DNA of 64,000 bases, from assembly GCA_009731375.1 (NCBI GenBank), contig BJOX01000096.1, positions 690,590-754,589 of the forward strand, read 5' to 3'. A model generated the notes under the pieces. That model was not told where the DNA came from, did no database searches, and saw only the letters and a list, made by a program, of their open reading frames with translations. How positions within the stretch are numbered: the stretch's first letter is position 1; every line of letters starts with the position of its first letter. Positions 22,292 through 30,448 of the stretch are shown here, piece by piece. Origin of the DNA: Paulinella micropora (Eukaryota; Cercozoa; Imbricatea; Euglyphida). A program made the translations under genes and the position numbers.

Positions 22292-22645
22292 ATGAGTACC
22301 ATCATAGAAGAAATAAAGGCGGTGTTCAACCTCCCTGATCCTAAACAGCAACGATATAGGGAAAAGAATGCGGAGAAAATCAAAGAATATAGAGCAGATT
22401 ATAGACAGAATAATAAGGACAAAATTAAAGAGCATCAAAGGAAATATAGAGAAGCAAACAAGGATAAGATAAATAAACAACGACGGGAATATTACAAATT
22501 AAATAAGAACAAAATTCAAGAGCAACAAAAGAAATACAGAGACACTAATAAGGAAATATCAGATAAATACAAAGAAGAATATCTCAAGCAGAAGCAGAAA
22601 GAAACTGATCCTAATGTTGAATACTTAAAAACCCTTCAATTCTAA
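22292..22645 (+). CDS. Basic repeat protein made of the GIY-YIG tail motif
   Basis: 117 residues. After MSTIIEEIKAVFNLPDPKQQ it consists of about six 15-17-residue repeats of the type KYREANKDKINKQRREYY, the same repeat as the tail of the GIY-YIG gene at 16603-17256, but without a nuclease domain. Highly charged and helical, possibly DNA-binding. It may be a relic of a third nuclease gene or an independent protein. Intact, ending in DPNVEYLKTLQF. Confidence 0.6.
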   Translation: MSTIIEEIKAVFNLPDPKQQRYREKNAEKIKEYRADYRQNNKDKIKEHQRKYREANKDKINKQRREYYKLNKNKIQEQQKKYRDTNKEISDKYKEEYLKQKQKETDPNVEYLKTLQF

Positions 22646-22702
22646 AATAATATCGTTATGGCCACCAATTTTGGAAAAAGGGAGCAGTTTTGCCGATTGT
22701 CC

Positions 22703-22755
22703 ACACAATGAGGTACGTATCTCAAGTCAAAAATAACACAATGAGGTACGTATCT
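22703..22755. repeat. Two direct repeats (20 bp) before the terminal hairpin
   Basis: ACACAATGAGGTACGTATCT occurs at 22703-22722 and 22736-22755 (period 33), immediately left of the hairpin at 22763. Possibly iteron-like. No gene lies between 22646 and 23414. Confidence 0.6.
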
Positions 22756-22762
22756 TGCCCCC

Positions 22763-22785
22763 AAAACCCCAGAAACTGGGGTTTT
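22763..22785. terminator. Hairpin AAAACCCCAG / CTGGGGTTTT
   Basis: Perfect 10-bp arms with an AAA loop, 118 bp past the last PLV-A gene and beside a C-run with gap 22862-22871. A near-identical hairpin lies in PLV-B at 40411-40434. Either a transcript-end signal or an end-structure of the virus. Confidence 0.6.
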
Positions 22786-23106
22786 CGTGGATCCACAGAA
22801 ATCACAACTAATTTCACTTTTTTGTGTGTATTTACCCCCCCAACCCCCCCCCCCCCCCTTCNNNNNNNNNNCCCCCCCGTTTTGTGGTGTGATCATTTAT
22901 GTATTCGCGACTTGTCCAACCGCAAACTATAAAACAAGCCTTAAAAAAGTAAAAAAACCAACATAGGACATATAGAAAACATACATTGAAAATAAAAAAG
23001 TGTCAAATGTTTAACATAAATTTTTCTAACTGAGCACATTAAGAGAGATTTTGACGAAATGACACATAAACGATATTTATATATATATATATATATATAA
23101 TATATA

Positions 23107-23150
23107 TTTAAAAAATAATACAAATCTACGATAGGCCTGATCACATGTAT
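23107..23150. repeat. Left copy of a 45-bp direct repeat flanking a LINE end
   Basis: TTTAAAAAATAATACAAA followed by CTACGATAGGCCTGATCACA and TGTAT. It recurs with one extra base at 23801-23845, and both follow a TA microsatellite. Between them lies about 650 bp including the truncated LINE. Looks like a long target-site duplication or a repeated flank. Confidence 0.65.
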
Positions 23151-23414
23151 CGTACCACAAGTGAAATTTACTACCTATTTTGGATAGACCGACTTGAGCC
23201 GCTTGTTTGGTGCCCTGCCAGCTGCGTGTTTGCAGTAAAAATTCGTGTCCAGAGAAGCTATGGGGTCTTGGCAAGAAATTGCAAGAAAAAGTAATGGGGC
23301 AGGTGTGTTTCTTATGTGCTTGGTGACCACCTCTTGGTAGGTATCTTTTTCGAGCTAATACGCGAAGCTGGCGAGGTGGCTTAAAACTTGGTCTGCGCAC
23401 ACCACCATTGCTGT
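23151..23414. other. Unassigned sequence between repeat and LINE end
   Basis: About 260 bp of mixed composition with no convincing ORF or known motif. It joins the LINE end at about 23415, so it is probably the insertion flank or part of another repeat. Confidence 0.35.
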
Positions 23415-23800
23415 GCACAGACTCCCACAGCACAAGAGACAGGCTATCAGCCTCGCATCTGCTTTCCCATACAGGGAATCGCGTCGATTTGAGTAATTAG
23501 CTTTTAGCTATAGCTAGTTTAAATTATGAGCACTCTGACTAGGATTAATATTTATGAATTAGTTTCTATTATTTGTACAACGTTTCATTATTATTAAAAT
23601 ATTTTCTTGTGAAAAAAAAACAAACAAAAAAAAAAGAAAAAACTTTCCAGTAGCTTTCTGTTGAACCTTAGTTCCAGATTTCCTTCTGAGCTGGTACTGT
23701 TGTTCCTTGGAATCAGAATTCTTTTGAATTAGGCTCCTTTTTTTCTTTCTATCGTCTCTTTCTCATTAAACCTTGTGTACTGTACATATATATATATATA
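23415..23800 (+). mobile_element. 5'-truncated non-LTR retrotransposon 3' end
   Basis: Matches 61434-61800 nearly base for base: the last 26 codons of the retroelement pol (ending AFPYRESRRFE), its stop, the 3' UTR with TAGCTTTTAGCTATAGCTAG, and an A-rich tail (about 23610-23645). A second repeat, AGTAGCTTTCTGTTGAACCT, follows; it is also found near 49480, 57130 (inverted) and 61680. Severe 5' truncation is typical of target-primed reverse transcription. Confidence 0.75.
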
Positions 23801-23862
23801 TTTAAAAAATAATACAAAACCTACGATAGGCCTGATCACATGTATTTCCTTTTTGTCCCGAT

Positions 23863-24966
23863 CAGGACCGGTCGGGTTAGTATTGCCATTTTAGTACTGT
23901 CATATTGGCATTAGACGTGAATATTCACGATCAGCCAAATTATACGTGTTTTGCGTTGTAACGGCATTTTTGTGGTCGTTGGTGGCACCAGGTGGCACCG
24001 TGTGATACGGGCGAAAAAGGCAGTAGTTGTTGCAATTTCAGCAATGCCGAAATGTTCCTGGGTGGTGCCCCTTTCGGCCGTATCACCCCGGTGGCACCAT
24101 TCACCACTTTTTCATGCAATAGTTTGAGACATCTGCCACGGGTCTGGCCCCTGCCCCCTGGGGGGAGTGAGGGTTTTTTGCCCCTTCCTGAAAAGTTGTG
24201 GATAAACTTCCAGACTTCACGTCTCGTAGCCACATTTTGTGGTGGAAATTCACTGTAAAAGTGCGAAAAATGCAGTAGTCGCTGCAAATTCTGCAAAATG
24301 CCGAAATGTCACTGTGTGGTGCCCCTTTCGGCCGTATCACCCCGGTGGCACCATTCACTACTTTTTTCAGGCCATAGTTTGAGACATCTGCCACGGGTCT
24401 GGCCCCTGCCACCTGGGGGGAAGGGGGGTTTTTTGCATCTTCCTGAAAAGTTGTAGATAAACTTCCAGACTTCACGTCTCATAGCCACATTTTGTGGTGG
24501 GAATTCACTGTCAGCATAAATACGTGTGTTTTGCGGTGTAACTGCATTTTTGTGGTCACCGGTGCCACCGGTGAAAAAATGCAATAGTTAGGATAATTGA
24601 GGCAGTGCCGAAATACCCCTGGGTGCTACCTTTTTCGGCCGTATCACGCAGGGTGGCACCGGGTGGCATGATTATGTGAAAAACACATGATTTTTCTGGT
24701 GGTAGGATTCTGGATTTTTTTAGCGACCGAACTTTGCTGCCTTCTCCTGCAGCCGCCCGTGGTCCGTTTTGGTGGGGACAAGTGGCGTTCGACGCGCCAG
24801 GTCGAAATCTACCTGAATCTGCCATAAAAATTTTTCTGGTGGGCGGTGCCACCTGAACCCACCCACAAGTGAAAATCCACTTATTTGTGCAGTGGGTACC
24901 AGCAACGAATTTTTTTTATTGCACAGGCCCCAGGCTCCTGCCACTCGCAGTCCGAAAAAGCAGTGA
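23863..24966. repeat. Left end of PLV-B with 135-bp direct repeat modules
   Basis: Duplicated at 61934-63040. Contains two modules (24124-24255, 24369-24509) with TTTGAGACATCTGCCACGGG, a C/G-rich stretch, TTGTGGATAAACTTCC, GACTTCACGTCTC and CCACATTTTGTGG. Module copies also lie right of the next gene (26403-26534, partial 26588-26640, inverted piece 26934-26957). The start CCCGATCAGGACCGGTCGGG is partly self-complementary. Repeated GTGGCACC words occur throughout. No gene seen. Confidence 0.75.
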
Positions 24967-26313
24967 ATGATTCGAAGTGCGCGCACCAAGAGGGGTGTCG
25001 GTGTCACTGCCGGTCCGAGCAGAGCTGCAGCGCACAATGTGGGCGGCTCTGCAAAGATTACTACTCGCTCCGCAACCAAGGCTGAAGCGCCCAATGCGGG
25101 CGGCCCTGGCTGGAAGAGCAGTAAGGCGCTGCCACCGCCCCCTCCTGGTCGCACGCGCCGAGAAATGACCACGCCACTGGACCGCGGCATCAGCCAGAAA
25201 AAGGCACAGCCCTCGTCCGCCGCAACCAAGCGGAACAGGAAAAAGAAAGAGAAGAAGAAAGCGAAAAAGAAAACCAAGAAGATGTCAGGAGAGGAGATGG
25301 CCTGCCTCCGCCTGGCGGTTGAGTACAATCATGTGACTCAGCTTGGATGTGACAGCAGTCACGTCGGAGAGCCGCCCGAGGAAGGGCCCGAGTCCGAAGC
25401 ATGGGACCGTCTACAAGAACTGTCAACGGAAGACTTGAAGCGAGAGGCAGAGCAGGCTAAGGGGTCCATCCGCCAGGAAGTGATGCTCCCCGGCAAGGAG
25501 AGCTTCTTGTGGATTGCCTACAACTGGGAAGACCAGCCGCATGCTCCGACCCCCTGCCGGGAGGACATAAAGGTCGATTTGGACACCGACTCGTTCACCA
25601 TTGCGTTCCCTGACAAAAAGGACCCTCTGCGGAAGAAGCACGTGCAGGAGCTCATCCCCATCAAAGTGTTTCGGGACGAGTTTAAGGGCCAGCCGGGCAG
25701 GGAGCGGGACTACGAGGAGCGCCAGCACATGGTTCATGCCTGCATCAGCCGGGCGGGCTTGCGCAAAACGAACGGCCTGAAGCAGGATGTGTACTGGCCG
25801 CTGGGCAGCGGTGCCAACGACGACGGCCCGGCGCCCTTCCCGCGTGGTGACCTGTATCGCCTCTCCGCGCGCTCCTCGGGCCGATACTACTGCGTCCAAG
25901 ACGCGTTCTTCAACGCGTTGGTCGCCGCGGGCTGTCAGCCGCCCAGCAAGTACCTCGCCCTTTTGCACGCAAAGCTGAACTGCTACTGCGAAGTCCAGCA
26001 GCTCATCGATTTTCTCGGCGACTGCTTCCGGTGCTTCGACACTAGCTCACTCTACTCTCTGCGCCCTCTCAAGAAGGCGAGCTGGTACGACCTGACCCGT
26101 AAGGGCAGCGACCTTCGTGGCATCTTTCTCGTCAGCGGCTGGGCCCACACGGTAGCAGTGGACACGAAGAACGGTCTTTTGCTGAAGGCGGCCAGCCATT
26201 TTGCCATGGCTCTCACTCAACAGAATCTCGTGGCCTGCCGCATCTTTGACGGGCCCGTCTCCGTCTACCGCCTCGTCGCCAAGCAGGCACCCGCCCAGCC
26301 AGCCTCGGTGTAA
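24967..26313 (+). CDS. Predicted papain-like cysteine protease-type protein (PLV-B)
   Basis: 448-residue intact ORF. Residues 1-110 are low-complexity and very basic (RKKKEKKKAKKKTKK), so translation could also begin at the Met of MSGEEMACL (residue 106). The C-terminal half has a Cys box GRYYCVQDAFFNAL (Cys309) and a His box GWAHTVAVDTKNGLLLKA (His394, Asp399), the Cys-then-His order of papain/OTU/C39-like folds, unlike the His-first Ulp1/adenain proteases usual in PLVs. Function is a prediction from these motifs. It could process virion proteins or remove ubiquitin. Flanked by 135-bp repeat modules on both sides. A second copy at 63041 is about 99% identical. Confidence 0.55.
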   Translation: MIRSARTKRGVGVTAGPSRAAAHNVGGSAKITTRSATKAEAPNAGGPGWKSSKALPPPPPGRTRREMTTPLDRGISQKKAQPSSAATKRNRKKKEKKKAKKKTKKMSGEEMACLRLAVEYNHVTQLGCDSSHVGEPPEEGPESEAWDRLQELSTEDLKREAEQAKGSIRQEVMLPGKESFLWIAYNWEDQPHAPTPCREDIKVDLDTDSFTIAFPDKKDPLRKKHVQELIPIKVFRDEFKGQPGRERDYEERQHMVHACISRAGLRKTNGLKQDVYWPLGSGANDDGPAPFPRGDLYRLSARSSGRYYCVQDAFFNALVAAGCQPPSKYLALLHAKLNCYCEVQQLIDFLGDCFRCFDTSSLYSLRPLKKASWYDLTRKGSDLRGIFLVSGWAHTVAVDTKNGLLLKAASHFAMALTQQNLVACRIFDGPVSVYRLVAKQAPAQPASV

Positions 26314-27117
26314 GCAGTGGACACGCTTGCTAGCTTTGACACCCAGTTCTGTTTTTTTTTCATTAAAGGAAAACTTACCGTTAAAAAAAACACTTGCTTC
26401 CCTTGAGACATCTGCCACGGGTCTGGCTCCCTGGCTCCCGGGGCAAAGGTAACTTTTTGCACCCTCCCCAAAAGTTGTGGATAAACTTCCCGACTTCACG
26501 TCTCATAGCCACATTTTAGGGAGGAAATTCACGGAGAGTAGGAAATTTACCGCAAAACGAAAAAAAATCCCTTTCGGTTTCCCTTGGAGTTTGAGACATC
26601 TGCCACGGGTCCGGCCGCCGCCCAACCCCCCGGGGGGGGATTTTCCTGGATTTTTAAAAATAGATTTTCAAAAAATGTCAGTTTTTTGTCTCAAACTCTA
26701 TTAATTTGTCTCAAAAGGGAGATTGAAAAGGGGGTGAGGGGTGGCCCCCATTCGCCGCTCGCCTCCTCTTTCACAGGCTGTCTCAACCCTGTCTCAAGGC
26801 GCCGGCCTTGCCTGTGCGATCTTTGGCCTTTTTTAGGGGGGTCTGAGACGTATGAGACACTTTCTTTAATTTTTCAAAAAAAAATTAAAAAAAAAACAGA
26901 AAAGGAGGGAGGGGAGGGGGGTGGGGGGTTTTCCGGATCGTGGCAGATGTCTCAAGAAAAAATACACAGGGGGAGGGGAGAGGGGGGGGGGCTTTCCGAC
27001 AGGGTGGGGGGCCGGGGGGAGGGAAAGGGAGGGAGGGGGTTGCTTTTCCCGACAGGCGGCGCTGGCCGAGCAGTAAAAATAATTAAACTTTTTTCCTCTG
27101 GTTCTGTTAAATACGAA
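26314..27117. repeat. Gene-free GC-rich, G-run sequence with repeat modules
   Basis: Contains module copies at 26403-26534 and about 26588-26640, an inverted piece (CGTGGCAGATGTCTCAAG, 26939-26956), TCTCAA/GTCTCA words and long G runs (26900-27050). The frame of the next gene is open upstream through this, but composition argues against coding. TAAAAATAATTAAACTTTTT (27074-27093) is a promoter-like AT island before the next gene. Confidence 0.55.
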
Positions 27118-27336
27118 ATGTTAGCAGTCTGTCCTACCTGTGGTGCTTGCTTCTTTGAAGGCCAGCTTTACTGGACGGGGACCGGGAAAAGAGGCAATCC
27201 CAAGGATCTTGCCTCGCTCGTCTGCAGACCCTATGGCGACGGCGCCTGCATCAACCCCGCGCGAGACGTCCCTGGCGGAGACACCTGGGAGGAGCGGATG
27301 CGCTTCGTGGACAATTTCCTGGACGAGATGTTGTAA
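27118..27336 (+). CDS. Small zinc-ribbon protein (PLV-B)
   Basis: 72 residues starting MLAVCPTCGACFFEGQLYW. CPTC and two later cysteines (VCRPYGDGAC) can form a zinc site, and the C-terminus is acidic and helical (EERMRFVDNFLDEML). The start is chosen for the AT-rich promoter-like patch 25-45 bp upstream and the drop in G-run composition. The layout resembles the small Zn-ribbon subunit-like proteins of DNA viruses, but no specific family is recognised. Next to the fibre gene, 46 bp away. Confidence 0.55.
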   Translation: MLAVCPTCGACFFEGQLYWTGTGKRGNPKDLASLVCRPYGDGACINPARDVPGGDTWEERMRFVDNFLDEML

Positions 27337-27382
27337 ATAATTAAAAAAAACTTTTTCTCGTAGTCTACTAAACTAGCAAGGA

Positions 27383-28730
27383 ATGAAAGTAGCCAGGTCC
27401 TACAAGCGCCGTCGTCTGGACGGTGCGACCGACGACTTTGTGCTGCCGGTTGACGGGCAGAACGGCGACGTCCTTGTCTCCGACGGTGACGGGGGCGTGA
27501 GATGGGCAACAGGAGGAGTGGCCGCGAACGACGCGGTAGCCCTCAACACTGCTCACAGACTGACTACGTCCGGGAACCCGCACTTGGTCAATTTAGCCGA
27601 CCTGATTACCCTGACGCTGGACACCGAAGCGAAAGTTAACCAGCCGGCCGGGATGACTTCTAACAGCTCCGCTGGCTTTGTGGCCTCAGCCTCTAGCAAT
27701 TCCACCCAGGCCTTCTCAGCCTTTGACAGCGACTTCTCGACCTTGTGGGGCACAACCGCTCCCGACAGCTACAGCGGCAACAACTACACTGGCGTGATCG
27801 AGACGGTGGTCGATAATCTCACGGTGGTAGGCGCGTGGCTCCAGCTCGATCTGGGCCAGCACGCTAGACTGACTGCTTACCACGTCACGTCCGCGGGCGC
27901 CATCACTGCGCCCAGAGACTGGGTAGTCGTTTATAGCGCGGACGGCAGCCAGTGGTTCACTTGGGACAGCCAGACGGCCCAGACCTTTGTAGGCGACAGC
28001 CTGCGCACGTTCACGCCGGCGGCAGCAGCCGAGTACGCCAGATACTTGCGTGTAATCTGCACCAAAAACAACGGGGCGGGAGTTTGGTACATGCGGAGCC
28101 TGGCCTTCGACTACCAGCTGTACAAGGCCGGCTGCATCGAGAACACCAGTTATTCGACCAAGGCCTCGCAGCTGGCGCCCAAGGCGTACGTCGACCACCA
28201 GGTGGCAGGAGCGGTGAAGTTCCCGTCGATCATGCCTACCCAAAACGACTGTGTCGTGACCATGGATCCAGACGGTTCGATCTTTGCAGTCAAGGACAGG
28301 ACGCTCAAGCAGCCATCTTTGGCTCCTAGCGGTAATGACGCGATCGTGCTCATGGACACCGACTTTACAGTCACAACGATCCCGGACACTCTCGCGAGGC
28401 TGCCGGACCCTCTGCCCGCCTCGACCGCGCAGCTGGTGACGGTCGATCCAGACGGCGTGCTAGGCTTAAGCAGCCAAGTAAGCTCGTCGACGCTCACGCT
28501 GACAGGGGCTGGCGTCAACAGTACGCTTTCCGCGCCTGCCACTGGCTCCGTCGCGCTCAAGCTGCCTGTGGCCCTGCCCAGCGCAGGCACCAAGCAGTTC
28601 GTCACGGTCGACAGCGCGGGCCAGTTCGCTACCGGTGCCAGTGGCTTCAAAGGGGGAGACAGTGTAGCAATCGGGACTTCCGCGGGCGACGGACAGCAAC
28701 CATTCGCCGTCGCAATAGGCACTCAAGCAG
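27383..28730 (+). CDS. Virion fibre protein, first version (discoidin + YadA-like), cut by gap
   Basis: Starts MKVARSYKRRRLDGATDDFV after an AT-rich patch. Residues 90-240 form an F5/8-type (discoidin, galactose-binding) domain: AFDSDFSTLWGTTAPDSY, GAWLQLDLGQHARLTAY, RYLRVICTKNNG. Then come ALPSAGTKQFVTVDSAGQF-type spacer repeats and GGDSVAIGTSAGDGQQ, a YadA-like trimeric beta-roll motif, before N gap 28731-28740. A host-binding fibre is the natural reading. About 890 bp of it (27591-28480) are repeated almost exactly after the gap, but the 3' ends differ. Confidence 0.7.
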
Positions 28731-28740
28731 NNNNNNNNNN

Positions 28741-30438
28741 GATTTAGCCGACCTGATTACCCTGACGCTGGACACCGAAGCGAAAGTTAACCAGCCGGCC
28801 GGGATGACTTCTAACAGCTCCGCTGGCTTTGTGGCCTCAGCCTCTAGCGATTCCACCCAGGCCTTCCTAGCCTTTGACAGCGACTTCTCGACCTTGTGGG
28901 GCACAACCGCTCCCGACAGCTACAGCGGCAACAACTACACTGGCATGATCGAGACGGTGGTTGATAATCTCACGGTGGTAGGCGCGTGGCTCCAGCTCGA
29001 TCTGGGCCAGCACGCTAGACTGACTGCTTACCACGTCACGTCCGCGGGCGCCATCACTGCGCCCAGAGACTGGGTAGTCGTTTATAGCGCGGACGGCAGC
29101 CGGTGGTTCACTTGGGACAGCCAGACGGCCCAGACCTTTGTAGGCGACAGCCTGCGCACGTTCACGCCGGCGGCAGCAGCCGAGTACGCCAGATACTTGC
29201 GTGTAATCTGCACCAAAAACAACGGGGCGGGAGTTTGGTACATGCGGAGCCTGGCCTTCGACTACCAGCTGTACAAGGCCGGCTGCATCGAGAACACCAG
29301 TTATTCGACCAAGGCCTCGCAGCTGGCGCCCAAGGCGTACGTCGACCACCAGGTGGCAGGAGCGGTGAAGTTCCCGTCGATCATGCCTACCCAAAACGAC
29401 TGTGTCGTGACCATGGATCCAGACGGTTCGATCTTTGCAGTCAAGGACAGGACGCTCAAGCAGCCATCTTTGGCTCCTAGCGGTAATGACGCGATCGTGC
29501 TCATGGACACCGACTTTACAGTCACAACGATCCCGGACACTCTCGCGAGGCTGCCGGACCCTCTGCCCGCCTCGACCGCGCAGCTGGTGACGGTCGATCC
29601 AGACGGCGTGCTAGGCCTAAGCAGCCATTTGACAACCTACACCAACCCTCACCAAGTCACGGCCGCCCAAGTCGGTGCACCTACTACTACGGCCTTCAAC
29701 TCACACACGACAAACTACAATAACCCGCACCAAGTGTCGCTGGCTAACCTAGTGAACTCATCGACGCTCAAGCTGACGGGAGTGGGTGGCAACAGCACGC
29801 TTTCCGCGCCTGCCACCGGCTCCGTCGCGCTCAAGCTGCCTACGGCCCTGCCCAGCGCAGGCACCAAGCAGTTCGTCACGCTTGATAGCGCGGGCCAGTT
29901 CGCTGTAGGCGCCACCGGCTTCAAGGGCGGAGACAGTGTAGCAATCGGGACTATAGCGGGCGAGGGACAGCAGATACTCAAAGTCGCAGTAGGTCGTGAA
30001 GCAGGCGCGAGTGGACAGGGCCAGTTTGGAACTGCCGTTGGCTACAGGGCGGGATACTCTAGCCAGGCAGATCTCGCCGTCGCGATCGGTTCCTACTCCG
30101 CAGAGAGCACACAAGGCAATTCATCGGTCTCTGTCGGTCCCTATACCAGCACGCTCGGTGTACGGTCGGTTGGGATCGGCAGTACGGCTATCACGGATGC
30201 TGCCGCTCAGGAATCAGTCGCAATAGGCTACCGAGCAAAGGCAGCGACATCCCGCTCGATCGTGCTGAACGCCACGGGCGCTGAATTAGTGTCCGCTAAC
30301 ACTGATGCTGCCTATATCAAGCCGCTGAGGTCGGGCGCAGATTCTACCACCGCCGAGAAGGCAACACAATGGAACAGCACGACCGGCGAGCTCACCGCCT
30401 CTAAATTTACACTCCCGCTTTCGCTGCCCGCCAGCACT
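28741..30438 (+). CDS. Virion fibre protein, second version (collar and beta-roll repeats)
   Basis: Begins inside the discoidin domain, near-identical to 27591-28480, then diverges after GVLGLSS into YTNPHQVTAAQVGA and YNNPHQVSLANLV, the collar-type repeats known from phage tail fibres. A longer YadA-like series follows (SVAIGTIAGEGQQ, FGTAVGYRAGY, SVSVGPYTS, SVAIGYRAKA) and then a shaft end like that before chaperone domains (AAYIKPLRSGADSTTAEKAT). Broken by N gap 30439-30448. Either a second fibre gene or allele, or a contig from another copy. Confidence 0.7.
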
Positions 30439-30448
30439 NNNNNNNNNN

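Noticed and set aside
24200-24210. TGTGGATAA, identical to a bacterial DnaA box, in each 135-bp module
   Set aside because: The context is eukaryotic or viral; nine bases repeated with the module are no evidence of DnaA binding.
24720-25328. Minus-strand 202-aa ORF with Phe-rich segment
   Set aside because: Antisense of the Lys-rich N-terminus of the protease-like gene. It is present in both copies only because these are duplicates.
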